From positions 73,216-137,215 of the forward strand of contig NZ_PUJW01000014.1 of the NCBI RefSeq assembly GCF_011189575.1: a DNA stretch of 64,000 nt. The letters run 5' to 3'. The notes under the pieces are model-generated. The model was not told the origin of the DNA, did no database searches, and saw only the letters and a program-made list of their open reading frames with translations. The first letter of the stretch is position 1. Every line of letters starts with the position of its first letter. Below are positions 1 through 7,813 of the stretch, piece after piece. The stretch comes from Photorhabdus cinerea. GTDB lineage: Bacteria; Pseudomonadota; Gammaproteobacteria; Enterobacterales; Enterobacteriaceae. Made by a program: the position numbers and the translations under genes.

Positions 1-803
1 AATCGTGGCACTATACCACCAGCGATGTACACACCACCAAAAGTCCCCAGATTTAACGCCAAATTTCCGCCAAATCTCCCCATAATTTCACAAAATAACG
101 CGAGAGCACGATGACAATATTGGCAACTTTCATCCAGTGCTCGCTGTGTCACTGTTTCTGGTTCCAAATCTTCCGGCTGATTATGGTTCAAAATAGTAAT
201 AGCCTGATAGAGATTCACCAGTCCACTACCTGACAAAATTCTTTCAACTGAAACATGGCCCAGCTTGCGACGTAAAATAGCCAATATTGCATCTTGCTCT
301 TCACTATTCGCTGCAAAATCCACATGCCCTCCCTCACCTGGCAAGCTTATCCATTGCTTGTTTACTTTTATCAGATGAGCGACTCCAAGGCCCGTTCCAG
401 CTCCGTAAACAGCAACCGGTTTATCTTCAACTGCTTTTCCCCCTCCCAACTGAACTTTGTGTTCCTCTGTCAACATGGGAATAGCCATAGAAACGGCAGT
501 AAAGTCATTAATAACATCTAATTTTTCTAGCCCAAGCGTCTGTTTTAGCTCACTAACAGAAAATGCCCATTGGTGATTAGTCATTTCTACCCAATCACCA
601 CTTATCGGGCAAGCAATAGCGATACAAGCACAAGTTACTACTGTATTTTGCTCGGCCAAATAATGGCTAATAATAGACTCTAATCCAGCGTATTGTCTTG
701 CGCTATATGTTTCAATCTGCTCAATAGCCCCATTTTTCAAATTACAAAGTGCCAATCTGGCATTCGTGCCACCAATATCAGCCACCAGTCCGCAGAGGTT
801 CAT
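1..803 (-). CDS. glk: glucokinase, 3' end cut by window edge
   Basis: ATP-dependent phosphorylation of glucose to glucose-6-phosphate in the cytoplasm. The start ATG is at 803-801 and the frame stays open to the left window edge, so about 267 of some 320 residues are present. The N-terminus reads LVADIGGTNARLALC, the phosphate-binding motif of bacterial Glk. Further on come LPGEGGHVDFA and the catalytic-region segment ILSGSGLVNLYQAI, and the last visible residues are AGGIVPR. These match the order in E. coli Glk, so identification is safe. The C-terminal 50 or so residues lie outside the window. It is transcribed away from the tRNA cluster. Confidence 0.95.
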   Translation of the reverse strand, partial: MNLCGLVADIGGTNARLALCNLKNGAIEQIETYSARQYAGLESIISHYLAEQNTVVTCACIAIACPISGDWVEMTNHQWAFSVSELKQTLGLEKLDVINDFTAVSMAIPMLTEEHKVQLGGGKAVEDKPVAVYGAGTGLGVAHLIKVNKQWISLPGEGGHVDFAANSEEQDAILAILRRKLGHVSVERILSGSGLVNLYQAITILNHNQPEDLEPETVTQRALDESCQYCHRALALFCEIMGRFGGNLALNLGTFGGVYIAGGIVPR

Positions 804-939
804 TTTTATATCCCAATAATTAATTAGTACAACAATATATGTAAAGCTTATCCCATCCAGCATTATTGGTATAGGTAGTTTGAACGTAAATAGCTCACAC
901 AATCAAGGCACATGCGTAGTACATGAAGTTAGTTTGCTC

Positions 940-1000
940 AACCAGAACCCGAAACCAATAAATTAAAACACAACTATTCTATCGACTGAGCTAACAGTAC
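940..1000 (-). pseudogene. decayed tRNA-Lys relic
   Basis: On the minus strand this stretch aligns with the 5' two thirds of the intact tRNA-Lys genes at 1212 and 1327. The D-arm segment (plus-strand GACTGAGCTAAC, 983-994) and the anticodon region (plus-strand ATTAAAAC, near 962-969) are still recognisable, but many substitutions remove stem pairing and the 3' acceptor half is gone. It lies in tandem with the interrupted copy at 1033-1172. Confidence 0.6.
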
Positions 1001-1032
1001 ATTGGAGGGTTATTTGAATTATGCTTTTTGAA

Positions 1033-1172
1033 TGGTGGGTCGTGCAGGATGACTCGGGCTACGCCCTCGCCCTGCGGGCCAACGCGTCGCATTGTTGTCT
1101 CGCTTCGCTCGGCTCAAACCTGCCGATCAATTGATTAAAAGTCAACTGCTCTGCCGACTGAGCTAACAACCC
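1033..1172 (-). pseudogene. tRNA-Lys interrupted in the T arm by a 66-nt GC-rich insert
   Basis: The ends match the two intact tRNA-Lys(TTT) genes downstream, but the T-loop triplet is replaced by 66 nt (1051-1116) rich in GC palindromes such as GGGCTACGCCC and GCCCTGCGGGC. There are also point changes in the acceptor stem, the variable region and the D arm. The molecule is 140 nt instead of 76 and cannot fold a normal T arm, so it should not be a working tRNA. Confidence 0.75.
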
Positions 1173-1211
1173 ATCTAAGATGGTATTTCGATTTAATTGC
1201 GCTTTTTTGAA

Positions 1212-1287
1212 TGGTGGGTCGTGCAGGATTCGAACCTGCGACCAATTGATTAAAAGTCAACTGCTCTACCGACTGAGCTAACGACCC
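1212..1287 (-). tRNA. tRNA-Lys (anticodon TTT)
   Basis: 76 nt on the minus strand including encoded CCA. It starts GGGTCGTTAGCTCAG, has anticodon loop CTTTTAA, T arm GCAGGTTCGAATCCTGC, and ends ACGACCCACCA. The acceptor stem pairs fully. It is identical to the copy at 1327-1402. Confidence 0.97.
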
Positions 1288-1326
1288 ATCTAAGATGGTA
1301 TTTCGATTTAATTACGCTTTTTTGAA

Positions 1327-1402
1327 TGGTGGGTCGTGCAGGATTCGAACCTGCGACCAATTGATTAAAAGTCAACTGCTCTACCGACTGAGCTAACGAC
1401 CC
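1327..1402 (-). tRNA. tRNA-Lys (anticodon TTT)
   Basis: 76 nt with encoded CCA, identical in sequence to the neighbouring copy, and intact in all stems. The roughly 40-nt spacers flanking the two copies are also nearly identical (both contain CATCTAAGATGG-type sequence), which indicates recent tandem duplication. Confidence 0.97.
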
Positions 1403-1443
1403 ATGCCAAGAAGATGCAAAATTGCTGTAACAATCTAATGAAG

Positions 1444-1519
1444 TGGTGGGCGATACCAGATTCGAACTGATGACCCCCTCCTTGTAAGGGAGATGCTCTA
1501 CCAACTGAGCTAATCGCCC
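1444..1519 (-). tRNA. tRNA-Val (anticodon TAC)
   Basis: 76 nt on the minus strand, starting GGGCGATTAGCTCAG, with anticodon stem-loop CTCCCTTACAAGGAG and encoded CCA. It is the third of three identical tRNA-Val genes in transcription order. The Val-Val-Val-Lys order next to gltX matches the valUXY-lysV arrangement of E. coli. Confidence 0.97.
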
Positions 1520-1565
1520 ACTTCATAAGGACTATCACTGCATTTTATATCACTGAATTTATGAT

Positions 1566-1641
1566 TGGTGGGCGATACCAGATTCGAACTGATGACCCCC
1601 TCCTTGTAAGGGAGATGCTCTACCAACTGAGCTAATCGCCC
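1566..1641 (-). tRNA. tRNA-Val (anticodon TAC)
   Basis: 76 nt, the same sequence as the other two tRNA-Val copies, with complete cloverleaf and encoded CCA. It is second in the array. Confidence 0.97.
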
Positions 1642-1671
1642 AATCATAAAATCATTTCTATCACAACGAGA

Positions 1672-1747
1672 TGGTGGGCGATACCAGATTCGAACTGATG
1701 ACCCCCTCCTTGTAAGGGAGATGCTCTACCAACTGAGCTAATCGCCC
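1672..1747 (-). tRNA. tRNA-Val (anticodon TAC)
   Basis: 76 nt, promoter-proximal gene of the array, with complete cloverleaf and encoded CCA. The strong promoter at 1765-1792 lies just upstream. Confidence 0.97.
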
Positions 1748-1764
1748 CGTCGTGATGGAGTCGC

Positions 1765-1792
1765 ATTATAGGGATAGTTCAGGATGAGTCAA
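1765..1792 (-). promoter_or_regulatory. sigma-70 promoter of the Val/Lys tRNA array
   Basis: On the minus strand TTGACT (1792-1787) and a consensus TATAAT (1770-1765) are separated by 16 bp. A GC-containing discriminator (GCGACTCC) follows, typical of stringently controlled stable-RNA promoters. Activity and stringent control are inferred from sequence. Confidence 0.85.
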
Positions 1793-2016
1793 CGCTTTTT
1801 CTAGGTAAAAATATCGTTCGTCTCAAAATTAAACAAACGTGAGATAATTATCATCATTTAGGGTACGGTTTAAGCAGATATGCTGACTTTTCTCAACAAC
1901 ATCCCGCTAACAGCATTGAGGAATTAAAGTGCAGTGATAAAATAACTCCCCATTTTGTTACTTTAAATTACCAATAACGTTCATTGAAAAGTGAAACGTA
2001 GTTAAGGCAATCCTCA

Positions 2017-3435
2017 ATGCGTAAAATTAAAACCCGTTTTGCACCAAGCCCAACTGGCTATCTCCATGTTGGTGGTGCACGTACCGCACTTTATTCCTGG
2101 TTATACAGCCGCCATAGTGAGGGCGAATTTGTATTGCGTATCGAAGATACTGACCTTGAACGCTCAACTCAGGAAGCCATTGATGCCATTATGGACGGTA
2201 TGAACTGGTTAAATCTGAATTGGGATGAAGGCCCTTTTTATCAGACAAAGCGTTTTGATCGTTATAACCAAGTCATTGATCAAATGCTAGAACAAGGAAC
2301 TGCTTATCACTGCTACTGTTCTAAAGATCGTTTGGAAGAATTGCGTGAAACTCAGATGGCCAATGGCGAGAAGCCTCGCTATGACGGTCGTTGTCGTGAT
2401 AGTCAATGTCAGCATAACCCAGATCAACCCCATGTTGTTCGTTTCCGCAATCCACAGGAAGGCTCTGTTATTTTTAACGATAGTATCCGTGGTCCAATTG
2501 AATTCAGTAATCAGGAACTTGATGATCTGATTATCCGCCGTACCGATGGCTCACCAACTTATAATTTCTGTGTTGTTATTGATGATTGGGATATGGAAAT
2601 TACCCATGTAATTCGCGGTGAAGACCATATCAATAATACCCCACGCCAAATTAATATTCTGAAAGCTCTGGGTGCACCAGTTCCAGAATACGCGCATGTT
2701 TCGATGATCCTAGGGGATGATGGTAAAAAACTGTCCAAACGCCATGGCGCAGTGAGCGTTATGCAATACCGTGATGATGGCTATCTACCAGAAGCCCTGC
2801 TGAATTATCTGGTTCGTCTAGGTTGGTCGCACGGTGATCAAGAGATTTTTAGTCTCGAAGAGATGACTGAATTTTTTAGTCTTGATGCTATCAATAAATC
2901 TGCTAGTGCATTCAATACAGAAAAACTGCAATGGCTGAACCATCATTATATTAATACTTTACCCCCAGAGAAAGTTGCTGTTCATCTGGCATGGCATATT
3001 GAGCAGCAAGGCATTGATACCCGTAATGGCCCACAGTTGGTTGATCTGATTAAATTATTGGGTGAACGCTGTAAAACTCTGAAAGAAATAGCTGAATCCT
3101 GCCGCTACTTTTATGAAGATTTTGCTGAATTTGATGCAGATGCAGCGAAGAAACATTTGCGTCCAGTTGCCCGTCAACCTCTTGAAGTTGTTTATTCGAA
3201 GCTGGCCTCAATTACTGACTGGACAGCAGAAAATATTCATCATGCCATTCAATCTACAGCTGATGAACTGGAAGTTGGTATGGGTAAAGTCGGTATGCCG
3301 CTGCGTGTGGCTGCCACTGGTGCTGGACAGTCTCCAGGTTTAGATGTGACTATTCATGCTATCGGACAAACCCGTACTCTATCTCGTATTAATCAGGCTC
3401 TGGAGTTCATTGCTCAGCGTGAAACCCAACAGTAA
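2017..3435 (+). CDS. gltX: glutamyl-tRNA synthetase
   Basis: Cytoplasmic class I aminoacyl-tRNA synthetase that charges tRNA-Glu. Its 472 residues match the E. coli length (471). The HIGH-type signature is in FAPSPTGYLHVGG near residue 10, and the KMSKS equivalent is KLSKRHG near residue 238. A zinc-binding cluster of the E. coli type is visible around residues 98-127 (CYC and GRC). The C-terminal anticodon-binding region is present. The gene is divergent from the tRNA array. No unusual feature is seen in the frame. Confidence 0.98.
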   Translation: MRKIKTRFAPSPTGYLHVGGARTALYSWLYSRHSEGEFVLRIEDTDLERSTQEAIDAIMDGMNWLNLNWDEGPFYQTKRFDRYNQVIDQMLEQGTAYHCYCSKDRLEELRETQMANGEKPRYDGRCRDSQCQHNPDQPHVVRFRNPQEGSVIFNDSIRGPIEFSNQELDDLIIRRTDGSPTYNFCVVIDDWDMEITHVIRGEDHINNTPRQINILKALGAPVPEYAHVSMILGDDGKKLSKRHGAVSVMQYRDDGYLPEALLNYLVRLGWSHGDQEIFSLEEMTEFFSLDAINKSASAFNTEKLQWLNHHYINTLPPEKVAVHLAWHIEQQGIDTRNGPQLVDLIKLLGERCKTLKEIAESCRYFYEDFAEFDADAAKKHLRPVARQPLEVVYSKLASITDWTAENIHHAIQSTADELEVGMGKVGMPLRVAATGAGQSPGLDVTIHAIGQTRTLSRINQALEFIAQRETQQ

Positions 3436-3446
3436 TTAATGCAACA

Positions 3447-3476
3447 AAGGCATCACTGGCTCTATAGTGATGCCTT
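3447..3476 (+). terminator. hairpin after gltX
   Basis: Inverted repeat AAGGCATCACT / AGTGATGCCTT with a short loop, 12 nt after the gltX stop. Only a modest T-rich tail (CTGCTTT) follows, so it is a probable rather than classical intrinsic terminator. Confidence 0.6.
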
Positions 3477-3641
3477 CTGCTTTAAAAGGTTTTCGTTTAG
3501 CTTGATCATATTATCCATCGAATCACACGCCTTAAACCGCCTTCCATCTCACGGCAACCCATTGGCTAACCTTTATTTTGTCGATTTATCACAAAACTGA
3601 TGGCTTTTTCAACGCTTGTGCTGAGAATGATAAGTTAGCCG

Positions 3642-3670
3642 TTGACAGTATTTGCTGGGTTTCATATTAT
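3642..3670 (+). promoter_or_regulatory. sigma-70 promoter of the tRNA-Ala pair
   Basis: A perfect TTGACA at 3642-3647, 17 bp spacer and TATTAT at 3665-3670. The following GCGCCCC discriminator suggests stringent control. The first tRNA-Ala begins 25 nt downstream. Confidence 0.85.
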
Positions 3671-3695
3671 GCGCCCCGTTCCATTAATTTTGATT

Positions 3696-3771
<76 letters not shown>

Positions 3772-3827
3772 AATACTTTCACCAAAGTAAAGGATTTGGT
3801 ACTAAAATTAGGAAAAACCACAATCGT

Positions 3828-3903
<76 letters not shown>

Positions 3904-3912
3904 AAATTATCA

Positions 3913-3945
3913 GGCCCTGAAAGCCATATGCTTTCAGGGCCTTTT
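3913..3945 (+). terminator. intrinsic terminator of the tRNA-Ala operon
   Basis: A 12-bp perfect stem GGCCCTGAAAGC / GCTTTCAGGGCC with a short CATAT loop, followed by TTTTACTT. Confidence 0.9.
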
Positions 3946-4009
3946 ACTTATCACAGTTTATCACTACCATTAATAACTCCTTACTTTGGCTGACCTTTCT
4001 TCAATGGTT

Positions 4010-4204
4010 TCACCGCGAATCTAATCCTTCTATTTTTATTGCCAAAGTCATCTCCATCAGTGCACCTAATTTGCCTTGTGGAAATTCACCCTTACGGGAG
4101 AACCACAATAAGTACTCTTCTGGTAAGTCAATGAGTGCTCGACCTTTATATTTACCAAATGGCATAACCGTATTAGCAATCTCTATCAGATTTTCTTTTT
4201 CCAT
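4010..4204 (-). CDS. ypeB: YpeB-like DUF3820 small protein, probably frameshifted near its C-terminus
   Basis: The start at MEKENLIEIANTVMPFGKYKG (4204) is chosen because it matches the E. coli YpeB N-terminus; an in-frame Met six codons upstream gives an implausible extension. The core MPFGKYKGRALIDLPEEYLLWFSRKGEFP is the DUF3820 signature, a family annotated as putative quorum-sensing-regulated virulence factor without firm function. The frame ends early after GLDSR. Shifting one base near 4020 opens FAVKPLKKGQPK ending at 3981, which resembles the usual family tail (LVQPLKRP). This suggests a one-base frameshift, by mutation or sequencing error, rather than a natural C-terminus. Confidence 0.75.
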   Translation of the reverse strand: MEKENLIEIANTVMPFGKYKGRALIDLPEEYLLWFSRKGEFPQGKLGALMEMTLAIKIEGLDSR

Positions 4205-4285
4205 AACTTGCATATATATCAATTAAAAAAGGTAGTCTCAGTTTACGGAGTAAAGAAGAAATATGCGAAAGGAAATAAAGAAAAA

Positions 4286-4306
4286 TTGCATCATCCATGA
4301 CGCAAT
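4286..4306 (-). terminator. intrinsic terminator of nupC
   Basis: On the minus strand the hairpin TTGCGTCAT / ATGATGCAA is followed by TTTTTCTTT, 25 nt past the nupC stop. Confidence 0.7.
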
Positions 4307-4330
4307 ATCCCACTATCAAACTTTATATTT

Positions 4331-5515
4331 TTACAGCACCAAACCTGCAATAGCTGCGGATAGAAAGCTAACAAGAGTTGAACCAAACAGGAGTTTCAAA
4401 CCAAAGCGAGAAACTACATTACCCTGCTTCTCATCCAAGCCTTTAATCGCACCGGCAACAATCCCAATTGAAGAGAAATTAGCAAATGAAACCAAGAATA
4501 CCGATAAAATACCCTGTGAACGCGGAGAAAGTTCTGTAGCAATTGACTGCAAACTATGCATCGCAACAAATTCGTTAGAAACCAGTTTGGTTGCCATGAT
4601 ACTGCCAACCTTCAGCGCTTCATCAGCGGGGATACCAATCATCCAAGCAAATGGATAGAACACATAACCCAAAGTTTCCTGAAAATTCTTATCAAAAATC
4701 ACACTAAACAGCGCGTTAATAGCCGCAATCAGAGCAATAAAACCAATCAACATAGCGGCAACAATCAATGCTACCTTAAAACCAGCCAAAATATATTCAC
4801 CCAGCATTTCGAAGAAACTTTGGCCTTCGTGAAGATTACTCATTTGAATATCTTCTTCACTGTCAACAGTATACGGGTTAATGAGTGACAAAATGATAAA
4901 AGTACTGAACATATTAAGCACCAGGGCCGCCACAACATATTTAGGCTCCAGAATTGTCATGTAAGCACCCACTATCGACATAGAAACCGTTGACATCGCA
5001 GTCGCTGCCATTGTGTACATTCGGCGCTCAGACATTTTGCCTAGCACATCTTTATAGGCAATAAAATTTTCAGATTGACCAAGTACCAAAGAGCTAACCG
5101 CATTGAATGATTCCAACTTACCCATGCCGTTAACTTTAGACAGTAGAGTACCAATAACCCGGATGAAAATTGGTAATACTTTGATATGCTGCAAAATCCC
5201 AATCAGTGCAGAAATAAAGATAATCGGGCACAATACATTCAGAAAGAAGAATGCCAGTTTTGCATCCATCATGCCGCCAAAAATGAATTCAGTTCCTTCA
5301 CCCGCAAATTTCAGCAATTGCTCAAACAAGCCAGCAAATCCCATGACAAATTCCTGGCCAACACCAGAATTCAGGAAAAACCACGCCAGAACAAGCTCAA
5401 TAGCAAGCAGTTGAATAATATAGCGAGGACGAATCCCTTTACGGTTACTACTCGCCAGAATAGCAAGGCCACCAATAACCACCAGAGCTAAAAGGAAATG
5501 CAGGATCTGAGACAT
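4331..5515 (-). CDS. nupC: nucleoside permease, proton-coupled (CNT family)
   Basis: Inner-membrane concentrative nucleoside transporter that imports nucleosides with protons. It is polytopic with about ten hydrophobic segments. Diagnostic stretches include ALIGILQHIKVLPIF, SKVNGMGKLESFNAVSS, GQSENFIAYKD and SFANFSSIGI, all matching E. coli NupC. The start at MSQILHF (5515) is preferred because GGAG lies six bases upstream; the longer frame would begin with TTG and lacks a ribosome site. It appears monocistronic with its own terminator. A CRP-like site upstream fits the known CRP/CytR control of nupC, but that is inference here. Confidence 0.97.
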   Translation of the reverse strand: MSQILHFLLALVVIGGLAILASSNRKGIRPRYIIQLLAIELVLAWFFLNSGVGQEFVMGFAGLFEQLLKFAGEGTEFIFGGMMDAKLAFFFLNVLCPIIFISALIGILQHIKVLPIFIRVIGTLLSKVNGMGKLESFNAVSSLVLGQSENFIAYKDVLGKMSERRMYTMAATAMSTVSMSIVGAYMTILEPKYVVAALVLNMFSTFIILSLINPYTVDSEEDIQMSNLHEGQSFFEMLGEYILAGFKVALIVAAMLIGFIALIAAINALFSVIFDKNFQETLGYVFYPFAWMIGIPADEALKVGSIMATKLVSNEFVAMHSLQSIATELSPRSQGILSVFLVSFANFSSIGIVAGAIKGLDEKQGNVVSRFGLKLLFGSTLVSFLSAAIAGLVL

Positions 5516-5569
5516 ATCATACTCCAAACTAGTTTATAAATGCATTCTATGTAATAAGAGTTAATAAAA

Positions 5570-5585
5570 TGGGATAAATATCACA
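5570..5585 (-). promoter_or_regulatory. possible CRP site upstream of nupC
   Basis: Minus strand TGTGATATTTATCCCA: one perfect TGTGA half-site, a 6-nt spacer and a degenerate second half (TCCCA for TCACA), about 55 bp upstream of the nupC start. E. coli nupC is CRP-activated; the match here is only partial. Confidence 0.35.
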
Positions 5586-5687
5586 CTAGTTTGAAATAAT
5601 TCTTGTCCTAAATCTATATTTAGTGGGACTGCTCACATTTTCAACTGAATCGTATAAATCAGATTTAAAAATATCTATTACACATTA

Positions 5688-5719
5688 CGGATTATTGAGA
5701 AAATCTCTCAATAATCCGC
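5688..5719 (-). terminator. hairpin downstream of ligA
   Basis: A long perfect stem (GCGGATTATTGAG pairing with CTCAATAATCCG) lies 15 nt past the ligA stop. It lacks a T run on the minus strand, so it may act as an mRNA 3' stabiliser or Rho-assisted terminator. Confidence 0.5.
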
Positions 5720-5733
5720 ATGCAAACAAAAAA

Positions 5734-7752
5734 TTATTCACCCAATAAACGGATCATTTCTTCTTCATCAATAACCGAAATATTTAGCTCATTAGCTTTA
5801 GCCAATTTTGAACCAGCAGCTTCACCAGCGATCACCAAATCTGTTTTCTTAGAAACACTGCCAGTAACTTTTGCCCCAAGCACAATAAGTTTATCTTTGG
5901 CTTCATCTCTGGATAACTGATGCAATGAACCAGTGAGCACAATTGTTTTACCCGCAAAGGGGCTATCAATCTTCTCGGCCTTTGTCACGACAATAGGTTC
6001 CCAGTTAATTCCTATATTATCAATCAGATCATCAATAACTTTTTGATTATGAGGTTCACTGAAGAAGTTAACCACATGTTTTGCCACCACTTCACCAACA
6101 TCTTGAACTTCTTTCAGCGCTTCTTCATCAGCGGCACGTAATTTATCCAGCTCGCCAAAGTGAACGGCCAAATTAGCGGCTGTCGCTTCCCCAACCTCAC
6201 GGATACCCAAGGCATAAAGGAAACGGGCAAATGTGGTTTTTTTCGCTTTTTCCAGAGCGTCTACCACATTCTGAGCAGATTTCGGCCCCATACGATCAAG
6301 CCCGGTTAATTTACCTGCCGTAAGCCTGAAAAGATCTGCTGGGGTTTCGACATATTCCTTATCCACCAGTTGATCGATGATCTTTTCTCCCATACCGTCA
6401 ACATCCATCGCCCGCCGGGAAACAAAGTGTCTCAGCGCTTCTTTACGCTGAGCACCACATACCAACCCCCCTGTACAACGAGCTACCGCTTCCCCTTCAA
6501 TCTTCTCAATATCTGCCCCACAGACTGGACAATGTTCAGGGAAAATCACTTCATCACTGTCCTGCGGCCTTCTGTCCTCCACAACACCTACAACCTGTGG
6601 AATAACATCACCAGCACGACGAATAATAACAGTATCACCAATACGCAAACCTAAACGTTCAATCTCATCCGCATTATGCAACGTCGCATTGCTTACCGTC
6701 ACACCAGCGACCTGCACAGGTTCTAAACGCGCTACCGGTGTAATCACACCAGTACGACCAACTTGAAACTCAATATCGCGAACAATCGTCATCTGTTCCT
6801 GAGCAGGAAATTTGAATGCCGTCGCCCAGCGTGGCGCGCGAGCGACAAAACCTAACGTTTCCTGTAATTCCAGCGAATTCACTTTGACAACAACACCATC
6901 GATATCAAATCCTAACGTTGAGCGCTGATTTTCAATATCATGATAAAAATCAATAACCTGCTGACTATTAGAGCAAATTTCAACTTTATCGCTGACTGGC
7001 AATCCCCATTTCTTAAACTGTATCAATCGCTCATAGTGACTAGCCGGCAACTCTCCCCCTTCCAGAACACCAACACCATAACAGAAAAAAGACAATGGAC
7101 GTTTAGCGGTAATACGGGGATCAAGCTGACGTAGAGAACCAGCTGCCGCATTACGCGGGTTAGCAAATACTTTTGCACCTGTGCGACGAGCCTCTTCATT
7201 CAGTTTCTCAAACCCTTTTTGTGGTATAAAAACCTCGCCACGGACTTCAATACGGGCAGGAATATTTTCTCCAGTCAGGCGCAGCGGAATCGCGTTGATA
7301 GTCCGTACATTCGATGTAATGTTTTCCCCTGTTGTCCCATCACCACGGGTTGCCGCCTGTACCAACTCACCATTTTCATACAACAGACTAACCGCCAGAC
7401 CATCCAGTTTCAGCTCACAGCAAACGGCCAAATCCTGAGCATCTTTCAGGCGGTCACGTACCCGCTTATCAAATGCCAGATAACTCTCTTCATCGAATAC
7501 ATTATCCAGTGACAGCATAGGAATTTTATGGCGGACTTGTTCAAAAGCAGTCAAAGGAGCAGCCCCAACCCGCTGAGTTGGTGAATCAGATGTAATCAGT
7601 TCAGGGTATTGTTCCTCAAGAATTTTTAGTTCCTGCATTAACCGATCATACTCTGCATCCGCGACCTCTGGCGCATCCATAACGTAATACAGATATTCAT
7701 GATAACGTAATGTTTTTCTGAGATTTTCTATTTGTTGAGCAGTTGATTTCAT
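5734..7752 (-). CDS. ligA: NAD-dependent DNA ligase
   Basis: Seals nicks in duplex DNA during replication and repair using NAD+. Its 672 residues match the family length. The adenylation domain carries the nucleotidyl-lysine in CELKLDGLAV near residue 115 and the GDGTTGENIT motif. An OB fold follows, then a four-cysteine zinc finger (CPVCGADIEKI to CTGGLVCGAQR near 408-432), helix-hairpin-helix repeats, and a C-terminal BRCT domain starting near FAGKTIVLTGSL. It lies downstream of zipA as in E. coli, with a terminator between them. Confidence 0.98.
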   Translation of the reverse strand: MKSTAQQIENLRKTLRYHEYLYYVMDAPEVADAEYDRLMQELKILEEQYPELITSDSPTQRVGAAPLTAFEQVRHKIPMLSLDNVFDEESYLAFDKRVRDRLKDAQDLAVCCELKLDGLAVSLLYENGELVQAATRGDGTTGENITSNVRTINAIPLRLTGENIPARIEVRGEVFIPQKGFEKLNEEARRTGAKVFANPRNAAAGSLRQLDPRITAKRPLSFFCYGVGVLEGGELPASHYERLIQFKKWGLPVSDKVEICSNSQQVIDFYHDIENQRSTLGFDIDGVVVKVNSLELQETLGFVARAPRWATAFKFPAQEQMTIVRDIEFQVGRTGVITPVARLEPVQVAGVTVSNATLHNADEIERLGLRIGDTVIIRRAGDVIPQVVGVVEDRRPQDSDEVIFPEHCPVCGADIEKIEGEAVARCTGGLVCGAQRKEALRHFVSRRAMDVDGMGEKIIDQLVDKEYVETPADLFRLTAGKLTGLDRMGPKSAQNVVDALEKAKKTTFARFLYALGIREVGEATAANLAVHFGELDKLRAADEEALKEVQDVGEVVAKHVVNFFSEPHNQKVIDDLIDNIGINWEPIVVTKAEKIDSPFAGKTIVLTGSLHQLSRDEAKDKLIVLGAKVTGSVSKKTDLVIAGEAAGSKLAKANELNISVIDEEEMIRLLGE

Positions 7753-7768
7753 AACTTATAGCCAGCGA

Positions 7769-7796
7769 TAAAAAGCCCCCGACTAGCGGAGGCTTG
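7769..7796 (-). terminator. intrinsic terminator of zipA
   Basis: Minus strand stem AAGCCTCCG / CGGGGGCTT followed by TTTTTATC, between the zipA stop and the ligA start. ligA therefore probably has its own promoter or depends on read-through. Confidence 0.8.
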
Positions 7797-7813
7797 AATG
7801 TTCGATAAGTTGA

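Noticed and set aside
1250..1504. 84-codon minus-strand frame in the tRNA array
   Set aside because: It is made entirely of tRNA-Lys and tRNA-Val sequence; no gene.
1843..1860. GATAATTATCATCATTTA as a Fur box upstream of gltX
   Set aside because: Only loosely like the Fur consensus, in AT-rich DNA, and gltX is not an expected Fur target.
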